From Firmicutes bacterium UBA911 (GTDB lineage Bacteria > Bacillota > Desulfotomaculia > Desulfotomaculales > Desulforudaceae): 8,277 bases of DNA. A program made the position numbers and the translations under genes. This document shows, piece after piece, positions 1 through 5,424 of this stretch (the stretch's first letter is position 1; every line of letters begins with the position of its first letter). The stretch covers positions 62,049-70,325 of the forward strand of contig DBEH01000056.1 in NCBI GenBank assembly GCA_002294005.1, given 5' to 3'. The notes beneath the pieces were generated by a model that did not search any database, had not been told where the DNA came from, and was given only the letters and a program-made list of their open reading frames with translations.

Positions 1-92
1 CCGGCCGCAAAGGCCAGAACCACGAAAGCGCTCAACCTTCTCACGCTTATTTCCAGCAATCCTCTCACCGCCTTTGGTTTTGATGCCCGCAT
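1..92 (-). CDS. possible 5' end of a gene for a signal-peptide protein (partial, runs off the left edge)
   Basis: Reading the minus strand, an open frame runs from an ATG at 92 to the window edge. GTG codons at 68 and 44 are in the same frame. From the GTG at 44 the product would begin with two arginines followed by a hydrophobic run (LSAFVVLAFAA), the shape of a Sec signal peptide or first membrane segment. No start has a convincing ribosome binding site; the best is a weak AAAGG just before the GTG at 68. The gene has the same direction as everything else in the window. About 30 codons are visible, so the family cannot be named and the frame could be chance. Confidence 0.3.
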   Translation of the reverse strand, partial: MRASKPKAVRGLLEISVRRLSAFVVLAFAA

Positions 93-350
93 CACGCTTG
101 CGCCTTGCGCCGTCGCGCCGGCTGGACCGGGCTTTTATGCAATTGGCTGACCACCATTTTTTGGAACCATCTTACCATGCCCTGGCAAGCCGCGGATTTG
201 GGCCTGGGACTTGGTTAGGGCCTGATGCCGCAAATCTGCTTCCTGCGGCTCGGTCTCGCTGCCTATTTTATCCAATTATGGAAGATTGGCGGTTGCGGAC
301 GGATTGAGCCGAAAAGGGAGTGATTTTACCAGGCGAAGCTGTTCCGGGCC
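93..350. other. non-coding stretch downstream of pyrE
   Basis: I see no credible gene here on either strand. The short plus-strand frames are low-complexity readings without ribosome binding sites. There is a small inverted repeat (GCCGCA at 227-232, TGCGGC at 244-249) without a T-run, so it is not a convincing terminator. A weak DnaA-box-like TTATCCAAT lies at 268-276 with two mismatches. No tRNA or other structured RNA was recognised by eye. It may contain the promoter of the partial gene at the left edge, but no clear -35/-10 pair was found. Confidence 0.45.
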
Positions 351-380
351 TGTGGATACGGAGGATAACTCTGTGGATAA
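351..380 (-). promoter_or_regulatory. cluster of three directly repeated DnaA boxes
   Basis: On the minus strand three 9-mers follow each other in the same direction. TTATCCACA (380-372) is a perfect consensus box. TTATCCTCC (368-360) has two mismatches and GTATCCACA (359-351) has one. The first two are separated by three bases and the last two abut. The cluster starts 11 bases after the pyrE stop. DnaA binds TTATCCACA at origins and at titration or control sites. Perfect boxes are rare by chance, and the tandem arrangement makes a binding site likely. Whether it belongs to the origin or controls the gene at the left edge is unknown. Confidence 0.7.
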
Positions 381-391
381 CTGCAAGCCTT

Positions 392-1009
392 TTAGAGGCC
401 GAAATCTTTGACCGTAAACACGGGAGCGACCGGAATACCCTGTCCTTCCAAGGTCTCGGTCCCTCCCTCCAACCGGTCGACCAGGACCACTGCCAGCACC
501 ACCTCCCCGCCGGCTTCCCGGACGGCCGCCACGGCGGTCAAAATGGAGCCTCCGGTGGTGAGGACATCGTCGATCACGGCCACCTTCTCTCCCGGCGTTA
601 TCTTCCGGCCTTCAATGCGCAGGCGCCTGCCGTGTTCCTTCTGATCTTTGCGGACGATGAAGAGCCCGAGGTCGACACCCTCAAGCGCACAGACCACTCC
701 CAGCGCCCCGACCATCGGGTCCGCGCCGATGGTCGGCCCGCCGACGGCCTGCACGCCTTTGCCGCGCACCTTTTCCAAAACCGCCTTGGCCGTCAGCAAA
801 GCCCCCTGAGGATGGAGCGTGACCTGCTTGCCGTCAAAGTAGTAGCTGCTTTTCTTTCCGGAGGATAGGGTGAACTCCCCGAACTGGAAGGACTTTTCCA
901 GCAACAGCCGGTGCAACTCCTGACTGTCAGCGTCGCTGAAAAGCTTCTGGTTTGTATTCCACTCACCGCCGCCACCACAACTGCAACCATCCGCATTGTG
1001 TGCGGACAT
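392..1009 (-). CDS. pyrE: orotate phosphoribosyltransferase PyrE
   Basis: This cytoplasmic enzyme joins orotate to PRPP to give orotidine 5'-phosphate, the fifth step of UMP synthesis. The 205-residue product is normal length. It shows the N-terminal FTLSSGKKSSYYFD segment (46-59), GPTIGADP (91-98), the flexible-loop VRKDQKEHG (119-127) and the type I PRPP-binding motif VAVIDDVLTTGGS (143-155). All expected motifs are intact. The ATG at 1009 is chosen; a GGAAGGGGGG tract ends 11 bases upstream, which is rather far. The first 17 or so residues, including CSCGGGG, precede the usual family start and look like an extension, but no better internal start with spaced ribosome binding site was found. 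It stands apart from other pyr genes, behind the HEPN/MNT pair, with a micro-ORF upstream and DnaA boxes just downstream. Confidence 0.93.
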   Translation of the reverse strand: MSAHNADGCSCGGGGEWNTNQKLFSDADSQELHRLLLEKSFQFGEFTLSSGKKSSYYFDGKQVTLHPQGALLTAKAVLEKVRGKGVQAVGGPTIGADPMVGALGVVCALEGVDLGLFIVRKDQKEHGRRLRIEGRKITPGEKVAVIDDVLTTGGSILTAVAAVREAGGEVVLAVVLVDRLEGGTETLEGQGIPVAPVFTVKDFGL

Positions 1010-1030
1010 GGTGCCTAAGGCCCCCCTTCC

Positions 1031-1105
1031 TCAAACCTGGTAAGTAACGTGCTCTTCAAAGAAATGATCAGCCCTTATGCCTTGGGCTACAATGCGTTGG
1101 CGCAT
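1031..1105 (-). CDS. 24-residue micro-ORF with perfect ribosome binding site, upstream of pyrE
   Basis: On the minus strand a perfect AAGGAGGT sits six bases before an ATG at 1105, followed by 23 more codons and a TGA at 1033-1031. The peptide starts MRQRIVAQGI and ends HVTYQV, and is charged with no hydrophobic segment. The stop lies 21 bases before the pyrE start. The frame continues upstream to an in-frame ATG at 1138 and is closed by a TAG at 1156-1154, so it could also be the tail of a decayed gene. I do not recognise the peptide. It could be a leader peptide affecting pyrE translation, a genuine small protein, or a remnant. The ribosome binding site is the best in the window, which is the main support. 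Confidence 0.4.
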   Translation of the reverse strand: MRQRIVAQGIRADHFFEEHVTYQV

Positions 1106-1213
1106 GCCGATACCTCCTTCTTGGATATTGCTTTGCATCAGCAACGCTTTGGCCTATTCGGTCACTTCTCTGTGTTCCGATAACTCTACGCGACATGGGT
1201 GCGCCCGGCCTGC

Positions 1214-1612
1214 TCAACCCCTGTCCCTGCCCTCAATCACACTTTCAACCGTTTCTACAAATTGGGAAACTTCGTCTACCCAAGGAGTGACGGCGGACAC
1301 TTCAAAACTGACGAAATCGGCGTAGTCGCTTTGCTGGCGACTCTCGAAAAGACGGCGGTACAGTCGTCCGAGTTCAATCGGAACGCGTCCCGGTTTGACC
1401 CACTCTCGGTCGAAAATGGCCCGAACACCGGCGTGCTTCGAGGATGAACCTTCGGTGAGTATCAAAGCGCTAACGGCATAGAAGCATGCATAATAGAGAC
1501 GGTTGACGCACGCATTCGCGTGATTGGCGGCCAGCAGCACTCGCGCCTCTTCGATGGCCTCACGGGCTCGATTTATCCGGTGCAGCACCAGCGCAAGTTG
1601 TTCCTCGGTCAA
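1214..1612 (-). CDS. HEPN-domain protein (UPF0332 type), likely toxin partner of the adjacent nucleotidyltransferase
   Basis: The product is an alpha-helical HEPN protein of 132 residues. The family-typical core NRLYYACFYA lies at 37-46 and SSKHAGV at about 57-63, followed by GRLYRRLFESRQQSDY. HEPN proteins paired with MNT nucleotidyltransferases commonly act as ribonuclease toxins neutralised by the partner; that role is inferred here. The family's R-x4-6-H catalytic motif is not clear: after the core Arg the expected His position holds Tyr (RLYYACFY), so activity is uncertain. The TTG at 1612 is preferred over the ATG at 1678. A GGGAGGGG site lies seven bases upstream, and the start overlaps the upstream stop as TTGA, implying translational coupling. 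The longer form would overlap the upstream gene by 70 bases. Confidence 0.85.
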   Translation of the reverse strand: MTEEQLALVLHRINRAREAIEEARVLLAANHANACVNRLYYACFYAVSALILTEGSSSKHAGVRAIFDREWVKPGRVPIELGRLYRRLFESRQQSDYADFVSFEVSAVTPWVDEVSQFVETVESVIEGRDRG

Positions 1613-1983
1613 AGCACAATCCCCTCCCGCTCGACATTCATACGGAAGGGCGACACCCGCCACGGACTTGCGTTCCATTGCTTGTCAGAACATACGAGGC
1701 ACGAAACCACAATGCCGCGCTCAAGCTCTACGTCATAAATCGTATCGCTTAGTTTCTGGAGAGTAGCCCCAGAGACCGGCGCAGGCACAATGACCAGAAG
1801 ATCGAAATCGGACTCGGGCTCGGCGTCGCCACGCGCCCTACTCCCGTAAAGCACCATCTTGGCCTCCGGCAGCACAGAGCGGACCGCAGCCTTGCAGGCC
1901 CGCAAGTCCCCTTGGTCTCGAAACGACACCACTACCCTTCGGCGCAACAACTTCACTCTGCAACCCTTACTCTTCTCGTCCAT
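1609..1983 (-). CDS. MNT-type nucleotidyltransferase, likely antitoxin of the HEPN pair
   Basis: A minimal DNA polymerase beta-fold nucleotidyltransferase. It shows the GSRARGD motif at residues 47-53 and the metal-binding SDFD (Asp59, Asp61), with a possible third carboxylate in DVELE around 84-88. The active-site signature is intact. In characterised MNT/HEPN systems this enzyme modifies (adenylylates) the HEPN toxin; that role is assumed here by analogy. The frame is open from an ATG at 2043, with further possible starts at GTG 1995, ATG 1983 and GTG 1956. I list ATG 1983 (124 residues) because the upstream residues do not resemble the family, but none of the starts has an ideal ribosome binding site. 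The gene follows gyrB closely, and its stop overlaps the HEPN start. Confidence 0.85.
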   Translation of the reverse strand: MDEKSKGCRVKLLRRRVVVSFRDQGDLRACKAAVRSVLPEAKMVLYGSRARGDAEPESDFDLLVIVPAPVSGATLQKLSDTIYDVELERGIVVSCLVCSDKQWNASPWRVSPFRMNVEREGIVL

Positions 1984-2072
1984 TACCGATCGCACCCCCT
2001 GCGCATCCCTCCCCAAGACCACCAGCGGCAATTCCAGTTCCATAGGTGAAAACCGGCCGCCCTCCCGATGTT

Positions 2073-4016
2073 CTAAACGTCAAGGTTTCGGACCTCCCGG
2101 GCGTGCTGCTGAATGAATTCCCGGCGCGGCTCCACCTGTTCGCCCATCAGGGTGGACAAAAGCTGCTCGGCGGCCAGGGCGTCCTCCAGGGTCACCTGGA
2201 GCATCGTCCGGTTTTGCGGGTCCAGGGTGGTGTCCCAGAGCTGTTCCGGGTTCATTTCGCCAAGGCCCTTGTAACGCTGGATGCTCCAGTTCTGCCGCCC
2301 GTTTTCCCGGAAAAACTGCTCCAACTGCTGGTCGTTGTAGAGGTACACACCGCTTTTGCGGCCCTTGCCGCTGACCTTGTAGAGCGGCGGCTGGGCGATG
2401 TACACGTACCCGGCGTCGATCAGGGGCTTCATGTACCGGTAGAAAAAGGTCAGGAGCAAGGTGCGGATGTGTGAGCCGTCCACGTCGGCGTCGGTCATAA
2501 TCACGATCCGGTGGTAGCGGGCTTTGGCCAGGTCGAAGTCCTCGCCGAACCCGGTGCCGATCGCCGTGATCAGCGCCCGGATTTCTTCATTGCCCAAAAG
2601 CCTGTCCCGCCTGGCCTTTTCAGCGTTCAAAATCTTGCCCCGCAACGGCAAAATGGCCTGAAATTCCCGGTCCCGGCCCTGCTTCGCCGAGCCGCCGGCC
2701 GAATCCCCCTCCACCAGGTACAACTCGGAGGCCTTCGGATCGCGCCGGGAGCAGTCGGCCAGCTTGCCGGGGAGGGTTGAACTCTCCAGCAGGCTCTTGC
2801 GCTTGGTCAACTCGCGCGCCCTCCGGGCCGCCTCCCGGGCCCTCGAAGCGACCACCGCCCGCTGCACGATCTGCCTGGCCTCGGGCGGGTGCTCTTCCAG
2901 GTAGGCGGCCAGCCGCTGGGACACCACCCAGTCCACCACGCCCCGCACCTCGCTGTTGCCGAGCTTGGTTTTGGTCTGACCCTCGAACTGCGGTTCGGGC
3001 ACCTTGACGTTGAGTACGGCCGTCAAACCCTCGCGGATGTCCTCGCCACTTAAGGCATCGTTTTTCACCAGATTGTATTTGCGGGCATAGTCGTTGATGG
3101 TGCGGGTGAGCGCCGACTTGAACCCCGCTTCGTGGGCGCCGCCGTCGATGGTGTGGATGGTGTTGGCGTAGGAAAAGATCAGTTCCCGGTCGGAGTTGAC
3201 CACGTATTGAACGGCCACTTCCACCAGAACGCCGTTCTTGTGGTCCTCAACGTACACCGGGTCCGCCGGGAGGACCTCCTTGTGCACATTCAAGTGGCGC
3301 ACGAAATCCCGGATACCCCCGGAGTACTGATAGACCTTCTCGCGGACGGACCCACTGGCTTGGGTACCCCCACTGGCGTGGGCGCCCCGCTCGTCACGGA
3401 GCACCAGGGTCACGCCGGCGTTCAGGAAGGAAAGCTCGCGAAGTCTCTTGGCCACCACGTCGTACTGAAATTCCACTTCCTCGAAAATACCCGGGTCGGG
3501 GGCAAAGGTTACCCGGGTGCCGGTTTCGTCCGCCTCGTCCAGAAGCTCCATTTCCCCGGCCGGCAGACCGCGCTCAAAATACTGGTGGTAGCGGTACCCG
3601 TCCCGCTTCACCTCCACCTCCATCTTGCTGGAGAGGGCGTTGACCACCGAAACGCCGACGCCATGCAGGCCGCCGGAGATCTTGTACTGGGTTCCGCCGA
3701 ATTTACCGCCGGCGTGCAGCCTGGTCAGGACCACCTCCAGAGCGGAGCGGCCCACCTGCGGGTGGATGTCCACCGGGATGCCCCGGCCGTTGTCCGTGAC
3801 GGTCACCGCATTGCCGGCGTGGATGACCACCTCGATGTAATCGCAAAAGCCGGCCAGCGCCTCGTCGATGCTGTTGTCGACCACTTCGAAAATCAGGTGG
3901 TGCAAACCCTTCGGGCCGGTGGACCCGATATACATGCCCGGACGCTTGCGTACCGCCTCCAGGCCTTCCAAGACCTGAATATCCTCGGCCCGGTACTCCG
4001 AACCGTTTTTCTCCAA
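2073..4016 (-). CDS. gyrB: DNA gyrase subunit B
   Basis: ATPase subunit of DNA gyrase, which with GyrA introduces negative supercoils ahead of the replication fork. In TTG-start numbering the GHKL ATPase motifs are EVVDNSIDEA (44-53), DNGRGIP (75-81) and GGLHGVG (115-121). A transducer segment carrying QTKTKLGN follows at 347-354. The TOPRIM motifs are VEGDSAGG (435-442) and TDADVDG (508-514), then QRYKGLGEMN (580-589). It is complete, about 647 residues, normal for the family. The TTG at 4016 is preferred: AAGGAG ends eight bases upstream, whereas it directly abuts the alternative GTG at 4025. The start lies 45 bases after the remB stop. A 6-residue tandem repeat (GAHASG, GTQASG) sits in a transducer loop. 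No gyrA follows. Confidence 0.97.
   Translation of the reverse strand: MEKNGSEYRAEDIQVLEGLEAVRKRPGMYIGSTGPKGLHHLIFEVVDNSIDEALAGFCDYIEVVIHAGNAVTVTDNGRGIPVDIHPQVGRSALEVVLTRLHAGGKFGGTQYKISGGLHGVGVSVVNALSSKMEVEVKRDGYRYHQYFERGLPAGEMELLDEADETGTRVTFAPDPGIFEEVEFQYDVVAKRLRELSFLNAGVTLVLRDERGAHASGGTQASGSVREKVYQYSGGIRDFVRHLNVHKEVLPADPVYVEDHKNGVLVEVAVQYVVNSDRELIFSYANTIHTIDGGAHEAGFKSALTRTINDYARKYNLVKNDALSGEDIREGLTAVLNVKVPEPQFEGQTKTKLGNSEVRGVVDWVVSQRLAAYLEEHPPEARQIVQRAVVASRAREAARRARELTKRKSLLESSTLPGKLADCSRRDPKASELYLVEGDSAGGSAKQGRDREFQAILPLRGKILNAEKARRDRLLGNEEIRALITAIGTGFGEDFDLAKARYHRIVIMTDADVDGSHIRTLLLTFFYRYMKPLIDAGYVYIAQPPLYKVSGKGRKSGVYLYNDQQLEQFFRENGRQNWSIQRYKGLGEMNPEQLWDTTLDPQNRTMLQVTLEDALAAEQLLSTLMGEQVEPRREFIQQHAREVRNLDV
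3351..3386. repeat. 18-bp tandem duplication inside gyrB
   Basis: Two adjacent 18-base units (3351-3368 and 3369-3386) match at 15 of 18 positions. On the coding strand they encode GAHASG and GTQASG, in a glycine/alanine/serine-rich stretch after the LRDER segment of the transducer domain. It adds six residues in frame, probably in a surface loop where GyrB proteins vary. Confidence 0.65.
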
Positions 4017-4061
4017 ACCATTCACTCCTTGATCAAAATGGATCGGGGATAAATAAGCTGC

Positions 4062-4322
4062 TTAAAGGTCAACGAGTCCCGGATGTGCCACTCCCGTTCT
4101 CTTTTTCAACGTGCCGCCGGAGATGGGTGACAGGTAAACAGTATCCGTGGTGATGACGTACGTCCGGACTTTTTCCGGCTCGCCGATAGTCTCCACCAGA
4201 CCCTGGCTGCGGGCCATCTTCAGGAAATCCCGGGTTGGGTCCACCAAGCCCGTGTACACGTCCAGGATGGCGATGATGTCTTGTTTGGGAATCATCACGT
4301 CGGCTCCCAGGTGCAAAAACAT
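4062..4322 (-). CDS. remB: RemB-like DUF370 regulator
   Basis: A small protein of 86 residues in the RemA/RemB (DUF370, formerly YaaB) family. In B. subtilis these are DNA-binding regulators of extracellular matrix genes. The N-terminus MFLHLGADVMIPKQDIIAILD is the recognisable family signature, and the gene sits between recF and gyrB as in Bacillus. The ATG at 4322 is chosen because family members begin at this methionine. A TTG at 4331 would add three residues but lies only two bases from the end of the AGGAGGAG ribosome binding site, and it overlaps the recF stop. The ATG follows that stop by five bases. The C-terminal tail KKRTGVAHPGLVDL looks variable. The exact target genes cannot be deduced. 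Confidence 0.88.
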   Translation of the reverse strand: MFLHLGADVMIPKQDIIAILDVYTGLVDPTRDFLKMARSQGLVETIGEPEKVRTYVITTDTVYLSPISGGTLKKRTGVAHPGLVDL

Positions 4323-4327
4323 TTTTT

Positions 4328-5410
4328 TCAACTCTCCTCCTGAATGTTTCCAGAATGGACACGAAACACACGACCCACGTCCAAAACAGCTTCCCCGGCG
4401 GTAATGAACGCCTGGACGTCGTCTTGGAGCGTTTCCAACACCTTATCACGACGCTCCCGATCAAATTCCGACAAAACGTCGTCGAGCAGGACCACGGGGG
4501 CCTCACCGGTGTGGCGTCGCCACAGGAAGACCTGGGCCAGCTTCAACGCCAGGACCACCGACCGCTGCTGACCCTGGGAGGCAAAAACCCGGCTTTCCCG
4601 CCCGTTCACCAGGAAGGTAAGATCGTCCAAATGCGGTCCGGCTTTGGTCTGCCCGGCCCGCACCTCTTCCCGGCGGATAGCGGCCAGTGTCTGCCGAAGG
4701 TCGTCGCTTCCCGGTTTTCGAGCCCCGTTTGAAAGCTCGACCGAACTGCGGTACCGGATGGACAGTTCTTCACCGGCCCAAGCCCCGAAAAGCCGGCACG
4801 CCGCCGGGGCAAATTCCTTAAGTATCTCCAGGCGCCCGGACAGCAACACCGTGCCATACTCACAAACCTGGTCGGTCCACAGCTCCAAAGTGTCAAAGGA
4901 CTTACTCCCACCACCCGTCCGCAGCAAGTGATTGCGCTGCTCAACCGCCCGCCTGTACAACTGCAGCGCGCTAAAGTAACCGGGCACGAAAACGCCCAGT
5001 TCGAAATCCAAAAACCGGCGCCGCTCACTCGGCCCACATTTCACCAAACCAAGATCAGCAGGCGTAAAGAGGACCGTCCCCAGTCGTCCGGCCCGTTGCG
5101 CTTTTCCCACCGGCTCTCCGGCAAAGACGGCTCTCTTGCCGGTTGAATCAAATTCCGTCCGTACCGTGATACGACCGTTCCGATCCTCCAACTCAACCTC
5201 GACAAAGGTGGTCTTTTGGCCCCAGGTCACCAGTTCCCGTTCGCGCAGGGAACGGAAGGAATACCCACGCAAAGCAAATAAAACGGCCTCAATGAAGTTT
5301 GTCTTTCCTTGGGCGTTTCTTCCCCGCAAAACGTTGAGGCCCACCCCCGGCCGAACGTCCAGGCGCTGTAAATTCCTGAAGTTCCCGGCTTTGATCCTCA
5401 ATAAGCGCAA
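4328..5410 (-). CDS. recF: DNA replication and repair protein RecF
   Basis: ABC-type ATPase that acts with RecO and RecR to load RecA at single-strand gaps and stalled forks. The 360-residue product shows the Walker A motif GRNAQGKT (30-37), the ABC signature-like FASQGQQRS in the C-terminal half, and Walker B VVLLDDVLSEFD shortly after it. Length is normal and no key motif is missing. The TTG start at 5410 is supported by AGGAGGG (5426-5420), which overlaps the dnaN stop and leaves nine bases to the start. The dnaN-recF gap is only 14 bases, so the S4-domain gene usually found here in Bacillus is absent. The stop abuts remB. Confidence 0.96.
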   Translation of the reverse strand: MRLLRIKAGNFRNLQRLDVRPGVGLNVLRGRNAQGKTNFIEAVLFALRGYSFRSLRERELVTWGQKTTFVEVELEDRNGRITVRTEFDSTGKRAVFAGEPVGKAQRAGRLGTVLFTPADLGLVKCGPSERRRFLDFELGVFVPGYFSALQLYRRAVEQRNHLLRTGGGSKSFDTLELWTDQVCEYGTVLLSGRLEILKEFAPAACRLFGAWAGEELSIRYRSSVELSNGARKPGSDDLRQTLAAIRREEVRAGQTKAGPHLDDLTFLVNGRESRVFASQGQQRSVVLALKLAQVFLWRRHTGEAPVVLLDDVLSEFDRERRDKVLETLQDDVQAFITAGEAVLDVGRVFRVHSGNIQEES

Positions 5411-5424
5411 ACAATCCCACCCTC

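Noticed and set aside
227..249. Terminator hairpin after pyrE
   Set aside because: The stem is only six pairs with an 11-base loop and has no following T-run.
320..868. 182-codon open frame on the plus strand
   Set aside because: It is antisense to pyrE and its translation is the low-complexity reverse of a conserved enzyme.
1070..1088. Attenuator-like hairpin AGCCC/GGGCT upstream of pyrE
   Set aside because: It has a five-pair stem, no U-run and lies inside the micro-ORF; too weak to call.
1613..1678. N-terminal extension of the HEPN gene from ATG 1678
   Set aside because: It would overlap the nucleotidyltransferase gene by 70 bases; the TTG at 1612 has an ideal ribosome binding site and coupled overlap.
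3132..4052. 306-codon open frame on the plus strand
   Set aside because: It lies wholly antisense to gyrB, whose protein is fully conserved. GC-rich genes commonly produce such mirror frames, and there is no family resemblance.
4069..4506. 145-codon minus-strand frame spanning the recF end and remB
   Set aside because: It overlaps two well-supported genes in a different frame and has no family signature.
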